Shown here: positions 28,901-40,900 of the stretch, piece by piece
Numbering within the stretch: position 1 is the stretch's first letter
Layout of the letters: every line of letters starts with the position of its first letter
Source: Limnephilus marmoratus
Taxonomy: Eukaryota > Arthropoda > Insecta > Trichoptera > Limnephilidae
DNA length: 64,000 nt
NCBI GenBank assembly: GCA_917880885.1
Contig: OU862915.1
Span: 37,146,676-37,210,675, forward strand
Reading direction: 5' to 3'
Program-made: the position numbers and the translations under genes
The notes under the pieces: generated by a model
What the model was told of the DNA's origin: nothing
What the model saw: only the letters and a program-made list of their open reading frames with translations
Database searches by the model: none

Positions 28901-31900
28901 CAAAGAGGTTTAGAATGATTGTACAAGAGGAACATATTTCGATTATAAAAGAACCAGGTTCTATTTATATTGGGTATGTGGTTCCAACATCGGGGAGTGC
29001 AAGAAATATTGAAAGAGCTTTCAACAGCTCTTTAACGACTGAAAAGATATCACTAGAAGGTTTAATGGTTGTTGGCTGTGATGGAACAAACACAAATGCA
29101 GGGAAAGTGAAATGCACGATTCGTCTTTTGGAAAACAGACTATCTCGACCATTGCAATGGATAATGTTTCTCTTACACGCCAATGTGTTACCATTTAGGC
29201 ATTTGTTTACTTATTTGGATAGCCCTACTGCAGGACCTAAATCATTTGCAGGTCAAATTGGTAAAGCATTAGAGATATGCGAGATCCTGCCGTTGGACAA
29301 CTTTGAGAAGATAGAAGGTGAACTACCTGCACAAATATCCACAGATCTCAGTACAGACCAGAAATATTTACAAGAAATTACTACTGCTGTCATAAACGGA
29401 TTCTGCTCTCCTGATTTATTACAGAGAAGCCCAGGTAATCTATCCCATGCCCGCTGGTTGACGAGAGCTAATCGTATACTACGTTTGAATATTTCTACGG
29501 AAAATCTACAACAAAATCTTGTGACTTTAGCAAATCATACGCTCCTGACTGGTTTGCTATCAAAACACATTCATCCTGCAAAGATGGTTCAAATCATTTA
29601 TGAAAGCTCATTCAGCACTCGATATTTATCCAACTAGTTGTTAGCGATATTGGACCCTGTTATAATTCGAAACACTTACTTTGCTCATCCAGAAAACTTG
29701 TTGTTGAGTATGATTCACGTAAGCACATTAGAGAACTCGCTGCAAGACGCATTTTAAAGGCTCGTCAAGTTAATAAAAAATCTGTTTGGCGCATGTTTGA
29801 GGTGCCAAAATTAAACTTAAATGCACGTTCTTACGTAGACATGATTGACTGGCAACAAAATATATACAAACCCCCAATACTGATGAATATTTCCGATAAG
29901 CAGTTACAAGATCTTATAGAAAATGGAGAAGATACAGTGTTGGAGTTTATGAGACTGCCTTGCCACACCCAGGCTGTGAAAAGATTTGTAAAAGTTGTGA
30001 CAAAAGCAGCACTAAGTGTATGCGACAAGACAAGACAAGAGGGATTCATAAAATCTAAATCAGCATCTCGAAAGCTCGTACCAAGGTTTGAGACGAAAAT
30101 GGATTTTTGTCATAAAAAATGATGTTATTCATACCTACATAACTTTCTGAACCTGTGTGTACTTTTGAAATAAATGATTTTATTGGTTAAAATCTACTTT
30201 TATTTTATTATTTAATTCATAAAATATTATATTTACTTATTTTTTTGTTTATAGGGTGGATAATACAAAACGTCTATAAAAACTTAAAAAATTTAATTTC
30301 AAGCCTATGGCGGGGGCTCAAGCTGTCGAGCTAGAACTTCCAAATTGAGTAGTGTTATTAACAATTATATAAAGCAACTTTTACCTGGTATTCCAATTCG
30401 AAATTCGAAAAAAAAAAATTTTTCATACAAAAGTGTTCCACCCTAATGTATAGCATTATTCAAGTCAAATATTTTCACTGCGAATAAATTATTTTCAAAG
30501 CAAGTAATATAAATTAGTCAGTTTATAGTAGTCACAGAGAGAGGTCATACATATGCCATCGACGATTGTCTTCTCATAAGACGTCATGTAAGTCCTCTTT
30601 CTCTAGGACTACTATTATAGTTTTGTCTTTATAAAGTTAAATGCTGGCCATTTTAACACAATGTATCCCATAATGTGGCACGTTTGGATTTAGTATTATT
30701 TTAGTGAAACATCTGTATACAGAGATAGATGCTTATGGATTGCATATAATACATTTGTCTAATAAAATATGTGTGCATTAATTTTTATTCGTTATCAGTA
30801 ATATCTGTTTAAAAAAATGTAACGTCAGCCATTTTTACAACATTTTTATGTTTACTTTCAAATATTTATATGTACTTCTAATAAAAACATATGAAAGTTT
30901 TTTTCATTACCTATCAAAAACAGGTTTTAGTTTTCTGCGATAATTAGAAATACTCCATTATTTTGATTTTACTGCAAAGCGGATATTTTCAGACCTTCTG
31001 ACAGAATATCCGAGGGCCCGAGGGGTTAACGAGTCATTACTAATTTATATCACCAACATAACAGAATTAAACGTAAATGTTAAGAGATAACTTTTCAAAA
31101 TAAAAATTGCAAGCACAAATTAAGAATGGACTATAAGTGAATCAGAGACTAGACACTTTCAAATAAAAATCAAAAGTGTAAGCACATTGTATTTTTTTTT
31201 TACAGCACATTTTGTGAAATTAGTTTGTAAAGTGACCAGTGAACATATAATAGAACTAAATAATAGCAAGAATGAAAAATCTATAATTATCTTAGAAGAC
31301 AATGATGAACAATACAGTTTCAAATGTACCTTCATAGAGCGTAAGTTTGAATTAATTATCTTCAACATGGTCAAGCAAGGAAGTGCCAATTTTATTTGAA
31401 GTAGCAAACACAAAGTGTGACCAGAGCGGCAGGCAAAAAAACACTAACGTGGGAACTGGAGACAATGACTGAAGGAGAGAATGTGCTGACAAACAAAAAT
31501 AATTATGTCAAATTCAAACGTTAGACTTCTAGCCGAGCTGTCAAGTTAGATAATAATGATAATAATAATATAAAATTACTCTGATATTCTGAATCTAGAA
31601 ATTGCTTTGCCTATTGACTTTGCAACTTTGTTGATTGGGTACAACAAGGTTGACTTCTGAGATTATAATGAATGTATTTTAATCCCTCAGGTTAATTTGT
31701 TCATTTTTGGGGACAACTCATGTAGGTCTCCTAGAAGTCATTGTGTCTCAATGGTGTTAGAAAGAGAAAACACCATGCTAAAATTAAATCTATAAGCAAA
31801 CACAAACGAATTATAATGTAAACCTTATAACGTACATTTTAACCTGTCATATACTGGAAGGCAGCAGGCGGCCACGAATTTTTTTTTTTGCTTTTTTTTT

Positions 31901-34900
31901 AAATGCGATTTTAACCCTTATACATAAGAAACTATAAGGAGAAGGCCAGAATCGCTTGTGCCAATATCATTATTGATGTAACTGATGGTTTCATTAACCC
32001 CTCAGAAAATCTCCAATATGCACTTTTAATGTCTTTAACGAAATGACATTTTACGAAAACTTTGTATTATTACCGCTTCACAAATAAAGCTCTATAAATG
32101 AAACATTTCTAAACGTAGCCAAATAGTAAAAACTGTTTTAGACAGGTTACAAAATAAGCTTTCGAATTATTATATTACAAATAAATATTAATATTTGTAA
32201 ATATTAAAATTTAGAATGCAAACATTAAAAAAATGTGAAAATGACTCACGTGATGTTTTTATGTGAAAACGGTACTAAAATCACAGATTATGTAAACAAC
32301 AATACTTATTCTATTGTATAAATGTGTAATAAACACTTTTGTCACCTCACTTTTTTATCATTTCATATAAAAATATTTAATAAAAATTAACAAGTCGGGC
32401 GCCCGTAGGAAATTTGGCGGGATAAATTATGTGTCAGACTGTGCGTCTGACAGAATGTTCTTTTTATGTATTTCTATGGACAACTTGAATAGAGATGTGC
32501 AGCGTGATTCACTATCGACATTTCACTTTTTATTTTACGGATGTAACTAAAACAATAACGGAGTTATAACGGTTTCTATGGAGACACACGCGCTGACGTG
32601 TAAACACACTTATCGTACTTGACTGCTGTCGTATTTTTAACGCATATATCTGCTTACGTTGCGGAGGGTTTAATCTAGCTACTCTAGAATATTTTAAATG
32701 AATTTTCTATGATTTTGCAGGTCATTTTTGGCTACTGTCAAAGGTGTAAAAATCGATGCTTATGTTTTCAAATGCATACAAAGGTTTGTATTTATTTGCA
32801 AACTTCTTTGAATTGGGTTTTTTCATATTGGGTATGAATAGTAATAATAAAATCAGTTTATATTTGTGTGTATATTTTTTGACAATTATTTCCAAAATGG
32901 GAGATTTTTTAATCTTTCTTTTTAGTTAGTTATTCTGGAAAAACTCTTACGATATTATCACGTGAAATACATGATAATAAGACATATTATCTGGTAAACA
33001 GAAAACAATCACACAAAAAGCATTATTTCCTTTGTTTTATATGGATATTTGGCCAGAAAGCAATAAGGTAAAATCCGGGGAGTTTTTCGAAATACGCCCG
33101 ACATTCAACAGGTTAAGAAACCAAAATTTCTGATCGCAACTTGAAAAAAAAAATGAAACATTGTTAATTTTTTATTAATTATTTTTACATGTTATAAAAT
33201 ATGGTGTTATGTTAAGACACAAAGAATAGACAAAAATCTGCATTTTTGTCAAAATGAAAATTTGCATTGCTGTCATTGTCGTAGTATATATATAGACGTG
33301 CCCTGTGAAATTCATAATGACCCTGAAACCAAATAAAATTGGCTCAAGGCCCATTTATTTATTTATTTACATTAACTCCACACAGGAGGCCCTGAGGAAA
33401 ATAATTTCCCTCAGGACCTATGTCATCTTTGAAGATGCTGTGTGGAGGGTCTTTTTGAGGAAAGGAAGGAGCGAACATGGGTCTTAGAGAGACCCATGTT
33501 GTAGGAGGGAGGAAACACAGAGGCCGGCAAATCGTTCCACAGCCGAGCCGTTGAACTCATGAACGAGTTATAGAAATAGTAACGTAATTATTTCCATGGA
33601 GGTTATTCAGTCGGTACTTACTCTGGATTAGTAATACTAATTTCGGCGTGCCGTTGGCAACTACTGCGAATTTTAACTGAAAAGGTTGGCCGGACTGATA
33701 CAGGAAGGAGACGGGGATAGGAGGAGTGCCAAATGGCGGGGGACGTTTTTTTGTGGGACCGGGGCATAAACAAAGGAGAAGTGATGCATGGAGATATTTC
33801 TAAAACATGTTTGATAAATTCAAGTTGCCTTTATGTTTCCCCATTGTTTAAAGAAGAAACTGTATTCGGACCATTATAAATGCTACTCTACGACATGGCG
33901 TTCAATTTTCGGAAGTGAGTCTTGTGAAGAGTTTGCTCAAGGATTGTGACAGTTTCTCTATCAGTGAGAGCAGCTGCTATCCCTCGTAACGGTATGGTTG
34001 CTTCATATAGTCCGTGGTTTTGTTCAACAAGCCAGTAAGGCAAGTGCAAGCACCTGGAATTTGTTCTGGGAAGAATTATTGTTTGACGCTCGTAATGTTG
34101 CGGCAATCAATCGATCGAGATTAGCAATCCTCATTGCTTCATAAAACGATGTTTTGGTCAAAGGTCGGCGAGACTAAGTGCATTCATCTGCAGTTTGATC
34201 AAAGAATGATTATTATTGTTGTCGCTTTGAGTGATGCGGCAGTCGGTCTATCGTGACTTGCAGTATCCAGGGCTGGTTGTGGAGCACGTCTGGACTGAGC
34301 TCAGTGCTGGAGACGTAAAGCTGGAACGATCTGCCTTTTGGAGTGGAATCTGCCAAGGGAGTGACTAAAATAACTGATATATCTCTCTCTCTTCTCCACC
34401 TTTTGAGGTTACAATTAAAGGCATTTATGTGGATCCTGTTTTGCTTGCCAATAATTACAAGTACATTTTGTTCTAATGGAAGTTCTTTTATTTACATCCA
34501 GATAGTAGCCTTCTTTCTATCCCACTCAGGACCCTGAAAGAATGAGAGCTCATGTTAACGGAACCTATTTGCTATGCCAACAGCAAATACCCGTGTCAAA
34601 ACGACCCGTTCTCATGTGACTAATGTCAACCGTGTACAAATGTTGGGCGCGTGTTTGGCGTGTTTCCCGACTATGCACCGGTGCCGAGGGGATCAATGAC
34701 GCAAGTTCCTCGGAGCATCTTCCATTGTAATTCAGGAAGAACAAGGACAGCATTCCCACCTGACGCCTATGCTCTAAAGATTGCAATCCGTCTGTTAAAA
34801 TGGGAGAATCTATCAAACAGACCGCCTGTTTCTGCACAGAGTCAAGGTTTATTTTAGGTATTTTGGAGCTCCAGACCAGAGGTGGCTGCCAAATTCAACC

Positions 34901-37900
34901 GAGGGGCACACTTGCGATTTGTACAGGGTTAGCAGTTGTGTACTATTAAAGTATCTGCGGGCCCTGTACAGTACGCCCAGTTTCTGAGAGGCTAACTTAA
35001 CTCGTTGTGGGCCGTTATGACACCGGTGTCCGCGAGGTGGCGCGGCACTTTGAAATGCAATTTTGACCCTTATGTATACAGAAAGTGTATGAAGAACAAT
35101 GTCAGAAACGCTTGCTCTATTATCGTACTTTACCATAGAGAAACCCGCAATGAGACAAGTCACTTCGAATAATTTATATTAAATTTTCCGTAGTCCGGGA
35201 TGTAAAACGATTCTGCGCATGCGCGAAAAAAAAATATCTCCTTTCTACTATTTTGACCCTTCTATGTACAAAATCGGTAAAGGAAGTGTCAGAATCACTG
35301 CCGCCAACATTCCCTATGGTATGGGTAAAGATTTCATTCATTTAGTAGCCACACAATATTTAAAAATAACTTTTTTGTCTGTGGGCATCTCCAACTGTCA
35401 TTTTGGCGGCCGCGTCACATTGCCGATGCGTGACATGCGTGTACCTCGAATAAAACATCATAAAACCTATCAATTTACGTAATTACGCAAGTAATGTTAT
35501 TTTGGTAAATAGTTTATTGTTCTAGGAATGTGTTTCAGTCAATAAAATATACGATAGGTTAAATTTAATCCACAAAACATTCAATTGAAGATCGTGAAAT
35601 TTCCGTGTTTTTCTGGAAAAACCTGGCCCTCAACAAGTTAACTCTGGTTTCGATGGAGCCCCCATACCTGAGCTGGTCACTTAGAGTTACACCATGTCGA
35701 TCCATAATCGGCAGAACAGCGTAAGCGGCAAAAAGTAAATTGTTCAGGAGAAGGTTTTTTTTAATTAACTTTCTTCATTGATTCCAAAAAGGATTTTGGT
35801 TAATGAGGATTATTAATCTTTGGTTGCTGCCTATATAAAGCTGATAATACAATTATCTAAATGTCTTCAGTTGTTGAGATAGTGGCGGTAACGCTGTTTT
35901 GCCTATGACCCTGACAGATTTTTTCCCTGCGAAATGTCGCAAACGCTGTTCGGAGTACATAATTATTTTTGAAATGTCTATCACGCAATCATGATAGGTA
36001 AACAAATAACTAAATAAAATAGTTCCATGACAGTTGATCCTAAAGTTGACTAAATACAATAATTTGCAAGTAAGTATGCAAAGAGGATATACGGCCGTAA
36101 AACCAAAGTCGATATACATGTATCTGCAGGCATCTTGATTGAAAATCCGTTGTAATGATATTTTTACTAACAATAATTTCGACTCTCCGAAGGAGTATGC
36201 GGTAATAACAAAATACGACATACTTATATGTGCAGTCGGTTTAGCAAAAAACCGCTATATAACATTTTTATCTGAATACAACACCAGAGGCACACCTTCT
36301 CCCTACTGTCTGGAGCCAGTGAGACCATGGCCTCCCCAATGTCGGTATGTTATGAGGCTGAAGGTAGTGGGGAGGGGAAAGAGATGTGGAAAATGCACCT
36401 GGCTATACAGATCTAGTTACCAAACACGGCTAAAGCAATTTCAAGTAATAGGTCTAATACCTACACACCACACACCAGCGTCCAAATACAAAAAAAATAT
36501 ATAAAATAACTTTTATATCCGAATACAACACAAGAGTCCCAACTGCTTCCAACTGGAGCCAAATCCCTAATTTTAGTATGTTGTGAGGCTGAAGGTAGTG
36601 GAGAGGGGAAGGAGATGTGGAAAATGTACCAGGATATTCAAATCTAGACACCAAATACGGTCAAAGCCATTTCAAGTAATAAGTCTAATAATTATATACC
36701 ACTACACACCAGCGTAAATATATAAAAAAATCATATAATGTAACTTTCTTTATCCAAATGCAACACAAGAGTCCCAACCGTCTGGAGCCAGTGAGACTAT
36801 GGCATCCCCATTTTTAGTATGTTATGAAGCTGATGGTAGTGGGGAGGGGAAGGAGATATGGAAAATGTACCTGGCTATTCAGATCTAGTCACCAAATAGG
36901 CTAAATACAGTGACTAGATCTGAATAGCACGGTACATTATCCACATCTCCTCCTCCTCACTGCCTTCAGCCTCACAACATACTAAAATTGGTGATGCATA
37001 GTCTCACTGGCTCCAGACGGTTAGGAAAAGTTAGGCCTCTTGTGCCATATTCGGATAAAAAAGTAATATTATATATTTTTTTGTAATTTTGCGCTGGTGT
37101 ATAGTATATAAATAGACTTATTACTTGAAATGGCTTTAGTCGTGTCTGGTGACTAGATCTGAACAGCCAGTTACATTTTCCACATCCCCTTCCCCTCCCC
37201 ACTACCTTCAGCCTAACAACAAACCAAAATTGGGGATGCCATATTCTCACTGGCTCCAGACGGTTGGGAAAAATGATATAATTTGCATTAATACTTTTTA
37301 TTCTAATATTCAAATACAAAAGAATAAATTAAGAACTTAAAAATTTTCGTTTAGTTTCCGATTCTACCAGCCGCCAACACGTCTGCACTAGTCACTAGAT
37401 GGACGCCAACCGACCAAACTGAAACATTCTTGACCGACAGCGTACGACAGCGTAAGACAGCATAACCGACCACTGTCGCTTACGCTGGAGGCTACAACTA
37501 CTAAAAAAAGTGTCATGCATATAAGATAGAGCTGCAATATTTTTGTCATTGATGTATTAGGCAGCATTGAACAGTTTTCGCTAAAAATCGTAATTTGACA
37601 AAAAATGTCGTTTACGCTGTTCTGCCAATTATGGGTCGATGTTATGAAAAAGTGCATGCATTGTTTTGCACCATTTAGATCGCATAGTTCTTAGTGTTGT
37701 ACCTTTTAGCGGTCTATAAGGTCTACACTGAAACTAATTTGCATGCCAGCCATCCAGACTGGGGTTAATTTCTTCAAACACTAAATATCCCACAACCGAA
37801 TATTGTACAAGGTATACGCGGCGGACTTTATTTTTGAAAACGTAGTCAGCTATCAGAATACAAAAGAAAATATATGCCTTACAGATCGCATTTACACACC

Positions 37901-40900
37901 GCATTCGTTAACCTGTTAAAGGCCATGCCCTTTCACGAAAATTCCCTAACAAAGCACCACTTTGATTTTTAATGGAATGTTTTGTGGATTAATTTTGAGC
38001 TATCGTATATTTTATTGACCGAAACACATTCCTAGAACAATAAACTATGTACTAAAACAACATTACTTGCGTTAATTACGTAAATTGTTAAGTTTTACGA
38101 TGTTTTCGTCAAGTAACACGCATCGGACTTTGACAGAAAGAATTGCGGCAAGTTTGACATTTCGATGCCACAGATAAAATCATTTAAAAATATTCTGTGG
38201 TTGCCAGGTGAATGAAATTTTTGCCTATATATGTACATATCATGGGCAAGTGTTGGCGCAAACGATTCTGACCTTGTCTTTCAAACAAATTCTGTACATA
38301 GAAGGGTCAAAATCGCAGACAAACATATTTTTTTAGAATTTTTTTCCGCGCGCATGCGCACAAACCGCGCGTGGATTCGCGTCTCCGGCAAATAAGAGAT
38401 TATAGTGAAAAAAATAGTGTCTTTAAAATTTGTCCAGCAAAGTTTCTGACGTCATTGGCTTGGCCCGGTTCGTTCACTAATACAGGGACAAAACAAAACA
38501 CACAATGAACCTCTTGTCACACACTGAACGCTCTCGGGTTATTTCTTCAAGCGACTTCACGAGCGTGTACAGCTAGTTTATACCAAGTAGGATTGATAAA
38601 TTCATCTCCATAATACGTCACGCGTGATTTTTGAGGCATCTTATGGGTTGATAAATGACAAAACTACATAATGGGATTTGAGAACGAACTTTGTGATCGG
38701 TTTTAGGATTAATTTTGCATTAATATTATCAAGGCTTTCTAAGCGAGGCGGTGGAATATGAAGAAGAGTTGTATTGTTAACATTAATTTACATGGCGTCA
38801 TTATTCATAGGCAGGCTACTTAGGTAAGGCACATCTAGCCATTATTGATCGAAGATTGCCGTACATAATTTTATGTACTTACTTAAAAACTTAAAGCCAA
38901 GGATATTACTAATATTTTTAATTCATTATCATAATTCGTATTGTCTATTGGTTAGTTATCGGTTTGCCCAGTTATCGGTTTGCCTATTTCCATCATCAAT
39001 AAGAGGTTTTTTTAATATTTAAAACCAATTATTATTACAGAGCTTCAAATTTGCCCAAACTAAGTTACCTTTGCACCAAAGCTAAAAAAGACAGGTATGC
39101 ATGTATACAAATTCTTCACACAAAACCAGAATGAATCTACTCGCGAAATCAATTTACTATAATAATACAATAATAAAACTGGAGTTCCTTATTGACCCAG
39201 TTAGCAACCATTCTGCGAGAAGTGTAAGAAATGCGAAGATTACCTTCACAAGAGCCAATGCCTTATGCAAGTTCTCCTGCTCCTTCCTGTCATCGCGCGC
39301 CGCCTTGATAAGTGGCTCAATCAGCAGCGGATACTTGGTGAGGCGTTGCGCTACAAACAGCACGCACTCCGGCACTCCCTTCTTGCGGAGCAGCGGGTTG
39401 GTCTGGCAGCGCCGCACGAACTGGGGCAGTCGGGGCTCACGAGCCGCACACTCCTTGTACACCTCCACAGCGTCATGATGGCGACTGCAGAATTCACCTG
39501 AAATTAAAGTATAAAATTAAATGTGAAGACAGGACAAAGGTATTCAAGGCAATGAGCGGACCGATGGACTAGCAAGGAAAGGGGCGGAAGCATCTCTTGC
39601 AAACTGGCCATAGGAGCCACACCAAACTACATAGGTACTGAAAGGTTAATCAAATCTCAGCACTGGAAGAAGTGGAAGAGGGTACCCAGAATGAGACAAT
39701 TCAAAATATTCATAAACGGACCAGATCTTAGACAAAGCAGGTAACTATTCAATAAGTACATTCTCTGATGAAACTGGTAGGACTTCTAATGGGACACTAC
39801 CACCTCAGGAGACACTTGCAGCTGTTGGGAGTGGAGAAGACTCCTGTGAGACACCTATGTTGACAATGTCTGGCCCTGATGGGAACAAGACTCAGTTTCC
39901 TGAGAAGACATATAGAACCAGGAGACGTAGCCAAAATCCAATGACAGCCCTGGTAAACTTTGTCAAAGGGACCTAGTTATTATCAAAGGAATGAGATAAT
40001 ATGGGAGATATAAACCTATGACCTGAGTGCTCACGAGAGCTATGTAAACTGAATATTCTTATAATAATAAATGTAAAGCTAATTTGGTCATCATTACTCT
40101 GCTGTTTATGCTCAGAATTCCATTCTCCAATTCTCAGCCAGGTGTGCCAATCTGTAAGAGCTTCCAAAGTAGGCTGTCAACTATCTGCCTACAGCTGGTG
40201 CTGTTGGCAGAGAAATAGAGGAAGATCACCAATGCTTTGGACAACAAGCATCCAGAACGTCGGTGTCTGCAACACTACGTACAACGCAGGACCATGAATT
40301 CATCATGCCAATTGGAGTGGGAGCCATGATCCTCAGCAATGACTCAAGAAAAAGAATATAATGTGGTTGAAGTAATTGCACCAGAAGATCAAAGTGAAGA
40401 AAAGATTGAGTTTCCATTGATCCTGCTTACCATAGGCGTTCTTCAGTCGCTGGGCCGTCTGCCCGGAGAACTGGTGCAGCAGGATGTCGGCGATGGTCGG
40501 CACCACGGGCCCCTCGCGCTGCCTCGCCCGAAGCCGTGCCAGGAACGAAGAGTGCAGACGCCACAGGTCACCCAGGCGCGGGAACATGCGCTCCACCCCA
40601 CCGCCCAGACGGAAGTGGCGCTGGAGGCCGTCGGCAAACATCTGCGGAGAGGGAAAGTTAAGAGATTGTATATCCCTTTCGGCACGGCTTGATAATTGTT
40701 TATTCAGGACAAAACATATGAAAAGGACAATTATTATTCTGGACAATATTAAGACAATAAATATTCAGGACATATTGATGCTCACGATTGTGAGGTTATG
40801 TTTTCTGAAAGGGGTCATCTTTTTTTTCAGTCACATCAAGTCATCACCAAGTAAATTTATCTTGTGATGGGTAATAAATTACTAGAGATGAAACGGATAT

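Noticed and set aside
33888..34106. 72-codon minus-strand ORF as a possible gene
   Set aside because: No recognisable motif, no start context or splice fit; likely chance or LINE debris.
39101..40867. Long plus-strand ORFs opposite RhoGEF exons 7 and 8
   Set aside because: They are antisense shadows of GC-rich exons; the minus-strand frame has domain motifs and spliced continuity.
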